6,143 nucleotides of DNA from JBBDIX01 sp040880235 (lineage in GTDB: Bacteria; Actinomycetota; Nitriliruptoria; Nitriliruptorales; Nitriliruptoraceae). The notes beneath the pieces are model-generated. The model was not told where the DNA came from. It saw only the letters and a program-made list of their open reading frames with translations, and did no database searches. The stretch lies in assembly GCA_040880235.1 (NCBI GenBank), contig JBBDIX010000020.1, positions 1 through 6,143 on the forward strand, given 5' to 3'. A program made the position numbers and the translations under genes. Of the stretch, positions 1 through 5,653 are shown one piece after another (within the stretch, counting starts at the first letter, position 1; every line of letters begins with the position of its first letter).

Positions 1-641
1 CCGGTCTCGTGGGCCCACATCGCGATCTCGACGCGGTTGCGTGCGTCGAGCTTGCGCATCAGCGCGGCGAGGTGGGTCTTGACCGTGCTGATGCTGATGA
101 ACAGTTCGTCGGCGATCTCACGGTTGGTCCGGCCTCGGGCGACGGTGCGCAGGATCTCCTCCTCGCGGGCACTGAGTGGCTCGATGGGCTGCGCGGGAGG
201 CGGCCCGGGGTGGGAGTCCGCGAACGCGGCCAGGAGCCGGACGGTGACGCTCGGGGCGATCAGGGCATCGCCCTGCGCGGCGGCGTGGATGGCCTGCGCC
301 AGCAGGGCAGGTCCTGCGTCCTTGAGCAGGAACCCGCGGGCTCCGGCCTTGAGTGCCCCGTGGACGTACTCGTCGAGGTCGAAGGTCGTGATCACCACGA
401 CCGCGAGGGGGTCCTCGACGTCGGGACCGGCGAGCTGCCGGGTGGCTTCGATCCCATCCAGGTGGGGCATGCGGATGTCGAACAGGCACACGTCGGGCCG
501 AAGCTCGCGGGCGAGCTTGACGGCGTGGAGCCCGTCGGCGGCCTGCCCGACGACCTCGATGTCTGGCTGGGCGTCGAGGATCATCGCGAGGCCGGCCCGG
601 ACGATGTCCTGGTCGTCAGCGATGAGCACGCGGATGGCCAT
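1..641 (-). CDS. NarL/LuxR-family two-component response regulator (3' end beyond window)
   Basis: This is a DNA-binding response regulator, cut by the left edge after about 213 residues, so only the last few residues are missing. The N-terminal receiver domain (about residues 3-120) shows the acidic pair D9-D10, the phospho-acceptor D55 in LFDIRMP, the Thr pair T85-T86 before FDLDEY, and K107 in GFLLKD. A proline-rich linker (about 144-155) leads to a LuxR-type helix-turn-helix at 156-210 (LSAREEEIL, then TNREIADEL and STVKTHL). The family is phosphorylated by a HisKA_3-type sensor kinase and then binds promoters as a dimer. The ATG at 641 lies two bases after the stop of the kinase remnant, a spacing typical of translational coupling; its own ribosome site is weak. 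All receiver and HTH key residues are present, so the regulator looks intact. The target genes and signal cannot be read from the sequence. Confidence 0.93.
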   Translation of the reverse strand, partial: MAIRVLIADDQDIVRAGLAMILDAQPDIEVVGQAADGLHAVKLARELRPDVCLFDIRMPHLDGIEATRQLAGPDVEDPLAVVVITTFDLDEYVHGALKAGARGFLLKDAGPALLAQAIHAAAQGDALIAPSVTVRLLAAFADSHPGPPPAQPIEPLSAREEEILRTVARGRTNREIADELFISISTVKTHLAALMRKLDARNRVEIAMWAHET

Positions 642-643
642 GC

Positions 644-785
644 CTACGCCGATCCGTCGGCGACGGCCGACCGGTTCACCGTGGTGACCCGCCGGGGCAG
701 CGTCGCGTCCACGACCCAGCCTCGGTCCGTCCCCGGCCCGGCCAGCAGCGTGCCCCCGAGCAGCGACGTGCGCCTCCAGATGCGC
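644..785 (-). pseudogene. C-terminal remnant of a sensor histidine kinase
   Basis: The frame ending with TAG at 644-646 reads SLLGGTLLAGPGTDRGW and then VVDATLPRR. This matches the last part of the HATPase_c domain in NarL-type kinases, where GMRERxxLLGGTL is followed by a glycine-rich turn and a final strand ending in LP. Upstream of about 773-785 the similarity stops: the expected GxGLxGM motif (G2 box), N box and HisKA_3 dimerisation helix are absent in all minus-strand frames, and an in-frame TAA lies at about 844-846. Only about 45 residues of a protein usually 350 or more long remain, so this is a truncated gene, not a start misplacement. It directly precedes the response regulator, as a partner kinase would. 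The exact left boundary of homology is approximate. Confidence 0.7.
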
Positions 786-898
786 CGGCGTGAGCACTGC
801 CCCGGCTCGTCCCGATGCCCGCAAGTCAACCCTTGGTCGGCTGGTTAGCGATCAACCTCCATCTGGACTTCGCGAATCACTGGGAGAGCCACCATGAG
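786..898. other. Spacer of lower GC between kinase remnant and tRNA-Leu
   Basis: No gene is supported here. Bases 841-900 are about 55 % GC by hand count, clearly below the flanking genes. The stretch holds an 8-bp palindrome TTCGCGAA at 869-876 and a weak 4-bp hairpin next to the tRNA 3' end, but no T-tract terminator. It lies between the break in the kinase gene and the tRNA 3' end, so it is the place to look for a recombination scar. Confidence 0.45.
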
Positions 899-985
899 TG
901 GTGCGGGTGGTGGGATTCGAACCCACACGGGCCAGTGGCCCGAGGGCTTTTAAGGCCCCTCTGTCTACCGTTCCAGCACACCCGC
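899..985 (-). tRNA. tRNA-Leu (anticodon UAA), CCA encoded
   Basis: On the minus strand the gene folds as a complete type II tRNA. The acceptor GCGGGTG (985-979) pairs with CACCCGC (909-903), followed by discriminator A (902) and an encoded CCA (901-899). The D arm has a CTG/CAG stem with GGTAGA in the loop. The anticodon stem GGGGC/GCCCT encloses the loop CTTAAAA, giving anticodon TAA at 952-950. A long variable arm, CGGGCC-ACT-GGCCCG, is typical of leucine tRNAs. The T arm is GTGGG-TTCGAAT-CCCAC. It reads the codon TTA, which is rare in high-GC genomes; the Streptomyces equivalent is bldA. It lies 47 bp downstream of lhgO on the same strand. Confidence 0.97.
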
Positions 986-996
986 CTGCCGGTGGC

Positions 997-1002
997 AGGG
1001 TA
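997..1002 (-). promoter_or_regulatory. Possible -10 box for tRNA-Leu
   Basis: TACCCT on the minus strand lies 11 bases upstream of the tRNA 5' end, a spacing that fits a tRNA promoter with a very short leader. No good -35 is visible about 17 bases further upstream. A small perfect dyad, CTGCC-ACC-GGCAG (986-998), overlaps its downstream edge. Read-through from lhgO is an alternative source of transcript. Confidence 0.3.
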
Positions 1003-1032
1003 GGGGTGGGCCGGCCTCCCGAACAGGGTGGG

Positions 1033-2238
1033 TCATCCCGTCAGGCGCGCGAGCGTGCGGTCGCGGATGTCGGCGCCGATGGCCAGCGACGACGTCGCCG
1101 CGGGTGACGGGGCGTTGAGCACGTGCACGACCCGGGCGCTGTCGCGCACCACGAAGTCGTCCACCAGGTCCCCGTCGCGTGACATCAGCTGTGCGCGCAC
1201 ACCCCACGGTCCGCGCTCGACGTCCTGCACCGTGATCTCGGGCACGTAGCGCTGGACCTCGCGCACGTTCGCGGCAATCAGCCGGTCGCGCCACAGTTCA
1301 CCGAGCGCGGCACCCAGGTGTCGACGTCCGAGTCGCCACAGGCCCGGGAAGCGCAACGTCTCGACCAGGTCGCGCGCGTTCACCGACCAGGGGTCGTCGC
1401 CCTGACGCGCCAGGGCGAGCATGGCGTTGGGGCCGATCCAGACCTGCCCGTCGATGCGCCGGGTCAGGTGCACGCCGAGGAACGGCAGGCCCGCGAGCGG
1501 CACCGGGTAGATGCTTCCTCGCACCAGATGGGTCTTGTCGTCCGCGAGGCGCAGCCACGACCCACGGAACGGCACGATCTGCTCGCTGAGTTCGAACCCG
1601 GAGCGCCGGGCCATGCGGTCGGAGCACACTCCGGCGCACACGACCGCGGCAGCGGCCTCCACGTCGCCGGCGGCGGTGCGCAGGCGCACCCCGTCGTCGC
1701 GTTCGTCGATGTCGAGGACCTCGCACGAGGTGGTGACGGTCCCGCCCCGCTCCTCGATCAGTTCCACGAGCCGGCGGCAGGCCACGGCGAAGTCGGTGAC
1801 GGCGGTCTCCGGGGTCCACGCGCCGGCGACCGCGGTGACGTGGGGTTCGTGCTCGTGCACCCCGGCCGCGTCGAGTTCGACGATCTCCACGCCGTTGGTG
1901 CGTGCCCGGTCGACCAGGCGGCGCAGACCGGGTAGTTCACGGCGGTGCACGGCGGCGATCAGCTTGCCGGTGCGCAGCACCGGGATGTCGTGCTCCTCGG
2001 CGAACCGTTCGAACTGTTCCTTGCCCTCACGGCACCAGCGTGCCTTGGCCGATCCGGGCGGGTAGTAGACGCCGGCGTGCAGCACACCCGAGTTGCGCGA
2101 CGACTGGCCGGTGGCGACCTCGGCGGCTCGCTCGTACACCCCGACACGCAGGTCCGGGCGGGCCTCCAGCAGGCGGAAGGCGGTGGCGAGTCCGACGATG
2201 CCGGCGCCGACGACGGCGACGTCGAGGCGGGTGGTCAC
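1033..2238 (-). CDS. lhgO: L-2-hydroxyglutarate oxidase/dehydrogenase, FAD-dependent
   Basis: The enzyme oxidises L-2-hydroxyglutarate to 2-oxoglutarate with FAD; in E. coli the electrons go to the membrane quinone pool. The protein is 401 residues (E. coli LhgO about 422). It opens with a Rossmann FAD motif GAGIVG (residues 11-16) and E36 at the end of the second strand. The family signature SSRNSGVLHAGVYYPPGS runs from 46 to 63, followed by K65. The C-terminal block has GPWGVRAQLMSRDGDLVDDF (343-362) and NAPSPAATSSLAIG (375-388). The DAO-type fold is intact. I chose the GTG at 2238 because GGAG lies five bases upstream and it leaves the usual short N-terminus before the FAD motif; a GTG at 2298 would add 20 poorly matching residues. 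It is transcribed away from purN. Its metabolic role is repair of a side product, often linked to the TCA cycle. The symbol follows E. coli lhgO (formerly ygaF). Confidence 0.93.
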   Translation of the reverse strand: MTTRLDVAVVGAGIVGLATAFRLLEARPDLRVGVYERAAEVATGQSSRNSGVLHAGVYYPPGSAKARWCREGKEQFERFAEEHDIPVLRTGKLIAAVHRRELPGLRRLVDRARTNGVEIVELDAAGVHEHEPHVTAVAGAWTPETAVTDFAVACRRLVELIEERGGTVTTSCEVLDIDERDDGVRLRTAAGDVEAAAAVVCAGVCSDRMARRSGFELSEQIVPFRGSWLRLADDKTHLVRGSIYPVPLAGLPFLGVHLTRRIDGQVWIGPNAMLALARQGDDPWSVNARDLVETLRFPGLWRLGRRHLGAALGELWRDRLIAANVREVQRYVPEITVQDVERGPWGVRAQLMSRDGDLVDDFVVRDSARVVHVLNAPSPAATSSLAIGADIRDRTLARLTG

Positions 2239-2304
2239 GAAGGCTCCGCAGGTCGAAGAAGGGGAACAACTGGCCGGGCGCACAGGCGGCCGCGGCACCC
2301 GGGG

Positions 2305-2310
2305 AGCATA
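2305..2310 (-). promoter_or_regulatory. Possible -10 box for lhgO
   Basis: The minus strand reads TATGCT here, 66 bases upstream of the GTG at 2238. It shares two base pairs with the plus-strand TAGGCT assigned to purN. No convincing -35 hexamer is seen at the expected distance, so the call rests on the -10 match alone. Confidence 0.3.
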
Positions 2311-2314
2311 GGCT
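2309..2314 (+). promoter_or_regulatory. Possible -10 box for purN-purH
   Basis: TAGGCT fits the actinobacterial TANNNT -10 pattern. It predicts transcription starting at about 2320-2322. That is some 40 bases before the CTG start of purN, and only a few bases before the alternative in-frame GTG at 2325. The -35 region is GC-rich and unlike TTGACA. Confidence 0.4.
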
Positions 2315-2350
2315 CGCCGGTAGGGTGCGGCCTCGACGTGACCACCGCCC

Positions 2351-2357
2351 GGAGGGG
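2351..2357 (+). promoter_or_regulatory. Shine-Dalgarno site that points to a CTG start for purN
   Basis: GGAGGGG is a strong ribosome-binding match, ending six bases before CTG at 2364. No ATG, GTG or TTG in any useful frame lies at this distance, so the site supports translation starting at CTG. Confidence 0.6.
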
Positions 2358-2363
2358 ACAGCG

Positions 2364-3038
2364 CTGACGGCGAACGACGACGTCACGCGGACCCGGGCAG
2401 CCGGCGCGCCGCCCACCCGACTGGGCGTGCTCGCGTCCGGCCGGGGCAGCAACCTGCTCGCACTGCTCGACGCGATCGATGCCGACCCCGACTTCGGCGG
2501 GCAGGTCGTGGTCGTCGGCTCCGACCGTCCGCAGGCCGGCGCGCTTCAGCACGCGACCGACCGCGGCATCGCCACGCTGCTGGTCGAGCCGCCTGACCAC
2601 CCTGACCGCGCGGCCTGGGAGCAGGCGCTGATCGACGGGCTGCGCCCCCACGACGTCGAGGTGGTCGTGCTCGCCGGGTTCATGCGCATCCTGTCGACGG
2701 CGTTCGTCGACACCTGGCCCGACCGGATCCTCAACACGCACCCGTCGCTGCTGCCGGCGTTCCCCGGCGGGCACGCGGTGCGCGACACGCTCGAGCACGG
2801 GGTGAAGGTGTCGGGGGTCACGGTGCACCTGGTCGACGACGGGGTCGACACCGGCGCGATCATCGCCCAGCGTGCCGTCGACGTGCTGGACGGCGACGAC
2901 GAGCAGACCCTGCACGCACGCATCCAGGACGTCGAACACGTCCTGTATCCGCAGGTGGTCCGGCTGCTGTGCCACCACCGCATCGAGCGGCGGGGACATC
3001 ACGTCCACGTGCACCCGCCCGCCAAGGAGCCCTCGTGA
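2364..3038 (+). CDS. purN: Phosphoribosylglycinamide formyltransferase (GAR transformylase), likely CTG start
   Basis: PurN moves the formyl group of 10-formyl-tetrahydrofolate to glycinamide ribonucleotide, the third step of purine synthesis, in the cytoplasm. With CTG as residue 1 the protein is 224 residues (E. coli 212). The phosphate-binding loop LASGRGSN is at 23-30. The catalytic triad is N124 and H126 in NTHPSLLPAFPGG, and D162 in HLVDDGVDTG. The domain is complete to the C-terminus. The start is unusual. The next in-frame GTG (2427, residue 22) would remove part of the first beta strand and has no ribosome site. A GTG at 2325 is in frame and could serve as a near-leaderless start, adding 13 residues rich in Arg. 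The CTG at 2364 has GGAGGGG at ideal spacing. The stop overlaps the purH start by four bases (GTGA). Confidence 0.93.
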   Translation: MTANDDVTRTRAAGAPPTRLGVLASGRGSNLLALLDAIDADPDFGGQVVVVGSDRPQAGALQHATDRGIATLLVEPPDHPDRAAWEQALIDGLRPHDVEVVVLAGFMRILSTAFVDTWPDRILNTHPSLLPAFPGGHAVRDTLEHGVKVSGVTVHLVDDGVDTGAIIAQRAVDVLDGDDEQTLHARIQDVEHVLYPQVVRLLCHHRIERRGHHVHVHPPAKEPS

Positions 3039-4561
3039 ACACCGTGAGACGTGCACTGGTCAGCTGTTGGGACAAGGACGGCGTCGCCGACCTCGCCCGG
3101 GCCCTGTGCGACCACGGGGTGGAGATCCTGTCGACCGGTTCCACCGCGAAGGTCATCCGGGAGGCCGGCTGCGAGGTCACCGAGGTCGCCGAGGTCACCG
3201 GGTTCCCCGAGTGTCTCGACGGACGGGTCAAGACCCTGCACCCACACGTGCACGCCGGGATCCTCGCCGACCGGCACAACCCCGACCACGTCGCGCAGCT
3301 CGAACAGCTCGGTGTGGAACCCATCGACCTCGTGATCGTGAACCTCTACCCGTTCCAGGAGACCACCCAGCGCACCGACGACGCCGCAGAGATCGTCGAG
3401 ATGATCGACATCGGCGGGCCCACGATGGTGCGCGCCGCCGCCAAGAACCACGGGTCGGTGGGGGTGGTCGTCGACCCGGCCGACTACCCGCGGGTGCTCA
3501 CGTCGATCGCCGAGCACGGGGGACTCGACGACGAGCTGCGTCGCGACCTGGCCGCGACGGCGTTCCGGCACACCGCCGCGTACGACGCGGACGTGGCCAA
3601 CTGGTTCGGTGCCGACGAGCCGATCGGCGTGCAGCTGTCGATCGCGATGCCGCGGGCCGCCGAACTGCGCTACGGCGAGAACCCGCACCAGCACGGGGCG
3701 TTCTACCACCCGGGCACCCCGGTCGGGTTCGGGTCGATCCTGCAGCTGCACGGCAAGCAGCTGTCGTACAACAACCTGCTCGACGTCGACGCGGCCTGGG
3801 CCATGGCGCTCGACCAGACCGAGCCGTGCGTGGCCATCATCAAGCACACCAACCCGGCGGGCTACGCGATCGCGTCCGACGTCGAACAGGCCTGGGTGCG
3901 CGCGCTCGAGGGTGACCCGGTCAGTGCGTTCGGCGGCATCGTCGCCGCGAATCGGCCAGTCGACCGTGCGACCGCCGAACGCATCACCGAGATCTTCACC
4001 GAGGTGGTCATCGCGCCGGGGTTCGAGGAGGGTGCGCTCGACGTCCTGCGCCAGAAGGCCAACCTGCGCATCCTCGAGGCCACCTCGACCGACGCGCCCG
4101 TCGCGCCCCTGCAGGTGCGCAGTGTGCTCGGCGGGTTGCTGGTGCAGCAGGCCGACGTGGACGCCGAACCGTGGGACGAGTGGCAGGTCGTCACGACAGC
4201 CCAGCCCGACGAGGCGACGCTTGCCGACCTGCGCTTCGCGTGGATCGCGTGCCGCCACACGAAGTCCAACGCGATCGTGCTCGCCAACGATGGACAGGTC
4301 GTCGGGGTTGGTGCCGGTCAGATGAGTCGTGTGGACAGCGTGCGGCTCGCGGTCGAACGCTCCGGTGAGCGCCACACCGGTTCGGTGCTGGCCAGCGACG
4401 CGTTCTTCCCGTTCCGTGACGGGCCCGACGCCGCCGCGGCCGCCGGGGTGCGCGCCATCGTGCAGCCCGGTGGGTCGGTGCGTGACGAGGAGGTCGTCGC
4501 CGCCGCCGACGAGCACGGCATCCCGATGGTGTTCACCGGGAGGCGCCACTTCCGCCACTGA
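3035..4561 (+). CDS. purH: Bifunctional AICAR formyltransferase / IMP cyclohydrolase
   Basis: PurH performs the last two steps of IMP synthesis: formylation of AICAR with 10-formyl-tetrahydrofolate, then ring closure. The 508 residues match the family length. The N-terminal MGS-like cyclohydrolase domain (about 5-140) has D13-K14, LSTGSTAK (32-39), GFPECLDGRVKTLHP (56-70), NLYPF and IDIGGPTMVRAAAKNH. The transformylase domain has LRYGENPHQ (211-219), LHGKQLSYNNLLDVDAAW, the catalytic pair K270-H271 in IIKHTNPAGYA, DPVSAFGGIVA, KSNAIVLA and ASDAFFPFRDG (453-463). It ends in the usual FTGRRHFRH. The GTG at 3035 is set by AAGGAG five bases upstream and by the GTGA overlap with purN, so the two genes are probably translationally coupled. 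One oddity is C11-W12 before D13-K14, where most relatives have small residues or Tyr. Confidence 0.97.
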   Translation: MNTVRRALVSCWDKDGVADLARALCDHGVEILSTGSTAKVIREAGCEVTEVAEVTGFPECLDGRVKTLHPHVHAGILADRHNPDHVAQLEQLGVEPIDLVIVNLYPFQETTQRTDDAAEIVEMIDIGGPTMVRAAAKNHGSVGVVVDPADYPRVLTSIAEHGGLDDELRRDLAATAFRHTAAYDADVANWFGADEPIGVQLSIAMPRAAELRYGENPHQHGAFYHPGTPVGFGSILQLHGKQLSYNNLLDVDAAWAMALDQTEPCVAIIKHTNPAGYAIASDVEQAWVRALEGDPVSAFGGIVAANRPVDRATAERITEIFTEVVIAPGFEEGALDVLRQKANLRILEATSTDAPVAPLQVRSVLGGLLVQQADVDAEPWDEWQVVTTAQPDEATLADLRFAWIACRHTKSNAIVLANDGQVVGVGAGQMSRVDSVRLAVERSGERHTGSVLASDAFFPFRDGPDAAAAAGVRAIVQPGGSVRDEEVVAAADEHGIPMVFTGRRHFRH

Positions 4562-4595
4562 CGGCGACGCCAGCAGGCACGCCCCGGCCACATCC

Positions 4596-4632
4596 GTCGC
4601 GACGACGCGTGCAGGCGCCGGTCGCGTGCGAC
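4596..4632 (+). terminator. Imperfect hairpin between purH and folD, no T-tract
   Basis: GTCGC-gacg-ACGCG (4596-4609) can pair with CGCGT-GCGAC (4623-4632), giving two 5-bp GC-rich helices separated by a one-sided 4-base bulge. A 13-base loop contains the palindrome GGCGCC. It could weaken read-through from purH or act as an RNA element in the folD leader. In such GC-rich DNA a structure like this can arise by chance, and no U-tract follows. Confidence 0.25.
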
Positions 4633-4637
4633 AGGAT
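4632..4637 (+). promoter_or_regulatory. Possible -10 box for folD
   Basis: CAGGAT, within GACAGGATG, resembles the TAGGAT box before mdh and lies 39 bases before the folD ATG. The -35 region is not recognisable. It overlaps the right arm of the hairpin at 4596-4632 by one base. Confidence 0.3.
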
Positions 4638-4676
4638 GCGCACCTTCCGAGGATCACGGCAGACAGGGGCACGACG

Positions 4677-5549
4677 ATGACGGCACGGGTGATCGACGGC
4701 AAGGCGCTCGCCGAGCGGGTGCGGGCGCGCATCGCGGACGAGGTCGCCGAACTGCACGCCACCCACGGGGTGCGCCCCGGGCTGGCCGCCGTGCTCGTCG
4801 GTGAGGACCCCGCCTCTCAGGTCTACGTCGGCATGAAGCACCGGGCGACCGAGGCCGCCGGGATGCTGTCGCGGCAGGTCACCCTGCCCGTCGACACGGC
4901 ACAGGACGCGCTCGAGAAGGTCGTGTCCGACCTCAACGCGGACGACGAGATCGACGGCATCCTCGTGCAGCTCCCTCTGCCCGACCACCTCGACCCGCAG
5001 CCGATCCAGGAACTGATCCGTCCCGACAAGGACGTCGACGCCCTCAACCCGTACACGGCGGGGCGGCTCGCGATCGGCGACCCGACGTTCCTGTCGTGCA
5101 CGCCCTACGGCGTGCTCGAGATCCTCGAACACGCCGGCGTGGAGACCCGCGGCGCGGAGGTCGTCATCGTCGGCCGGTCGAACCTCGTGGGTCGGCCGCT
5201 GTCAGTGATGCTGACCCTCAAGGGTCGCGACGCCACGGTGACGCTGGCGCACTCGCGCACGCGCGACCTCGCCGAGGTGTGTCGACGGGCCGACGTCGTG
5301 GTCGCCGCCGCGGGCATGCCCGGACTGGTGACCGCGGACATGATCTCACCGGGGACGACGGTGATCGACGTCGGCACCAACCGCACCGACGACGGACGGC
5401 TGGTCGGGGACGTCGCGTACGACGAGGTCGCCGAGGTCGCCGAGGCGATCGCCGCGGTGCCCGGTGGTGTCGGACCGATGACCGTCACGATGCTGCTGCA
5501 GAACACGCTGGAGGCCGCCCGGGCACGCCGCGGGCTACCTCGTCGCTGA
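4677..5549 (+). CDS. folD: Bifunctional methylene-THF dehydrogenase (NADP+) / methenyl-THF cyclohydrolase
   Basis: FolD converts 5,10-methylene-tetrahydrofolate through methenyl- to 10-formyl-tetrahydrofolate with reduction of NADP+, in the cytoplasm. The protein is 290 residues, the usual length. Catalytic residues keep E. coli numbering: Y50 and K54 in SQVYVGMKHR, Q98 in DGILVQLPLP, and D121 in PDKDVDALNP. The nucleotide-binding loop is GRSNLVGRPLSVML, and the C-terminal signature is PGGVGPMTVTMLLQNT. The ATG at 4677 has AGGGG seven bases upstream. The gene starts 115 bp after purH on the same strand, so it may be read from its own promoter, by read-through from purN-purH, or both. Its product is the formyl donor used by the two genes before it, which makes the clustering functional. 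Confidence 0.97.
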   Translation: MTARVIDGKALAERVRARIADEVAELHATHGVRPGLAAVLVGEDPASQVYVGMKHRATEAAGMLSRQVTLPVDTAQDALEKVVSDLNADDEIDGILVQLPLPDHLDPQPIQELIRPDKDVDALNPYTAGRLAIGDPTFLSCTPYGVLEILEHAGVETRGAEVVIVGRSNLVGRPLSVMLTLKGRDATVTLAHSRTRDLAEVCRRADVVVAAAGMPGLVTADMISPGTTVIDVGTNRTDDGRLVGDVAYDEVAEVAEAIAAVPGGVGPMTVTMLLQNTLEAARARRGLPRR

Positions 5550-5574
5550 GTCGGAACGGCCGAGCCAGCGCCAG

Positions 5575-5580
5575 TAGGAT
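5575..5580 (+). promoter_or_regulatory. Probable -10 box for mdh
   Basis: TAGGAT, a good actinobacterial -10, lies 26 bases after the folD stop. It predicts a start at about 5586-5588 and a leader of about 65 bases. The -35 region (about 5551-5557) is not TTGACA-like. It suggests that mdh can be transcribed apart from folD. Confidence 0.45.
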
Positions 5581-5653
5581 CGCCGTGAACGGGTCTCCGG
5601 TCTTTCCGTCGGCCCAGATCTCACGTCGCCCGCACCCGACCGAGGAGTCCCGC

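Noticed and set aside
824..829. TTGACT on the minus strand, a good -35 match upstream of the kinase remnant
   Set aside because: No -10-like hexamer lies 16-19 bases downstream, so a promoter for the regulator here is not supported.
9..848. A long plus-strand open frame opposite the response regulator
   Set aside because: The minus strand gives clear receiver and HTH domains; the plus-strand product has no family features and runs through the kinase remnant and spacer.
845..895. A 16-codon minus-strand micro-ORF (ATG at 895, TAA at 847-845)
   Set aside because: Its start directly abuts the tRNA 3' end, it has no ribosome site, and nothing supports translation.
2999..4762. A 587-codon open frame on the minus strand opposite purH
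   Set aside because: It is the mirror of a high-GC gene: rich in Val, Asp, Gly and Arg, with no recognisable domain, while the plus strand encodes an intact PurH.
5551..5563. Short dyad TCGG-AACGG-CCGA after folD, as a terminator
   Set aside because: Only a 4-bp stem with no T-tract; too weak in such GC-rich DNA.
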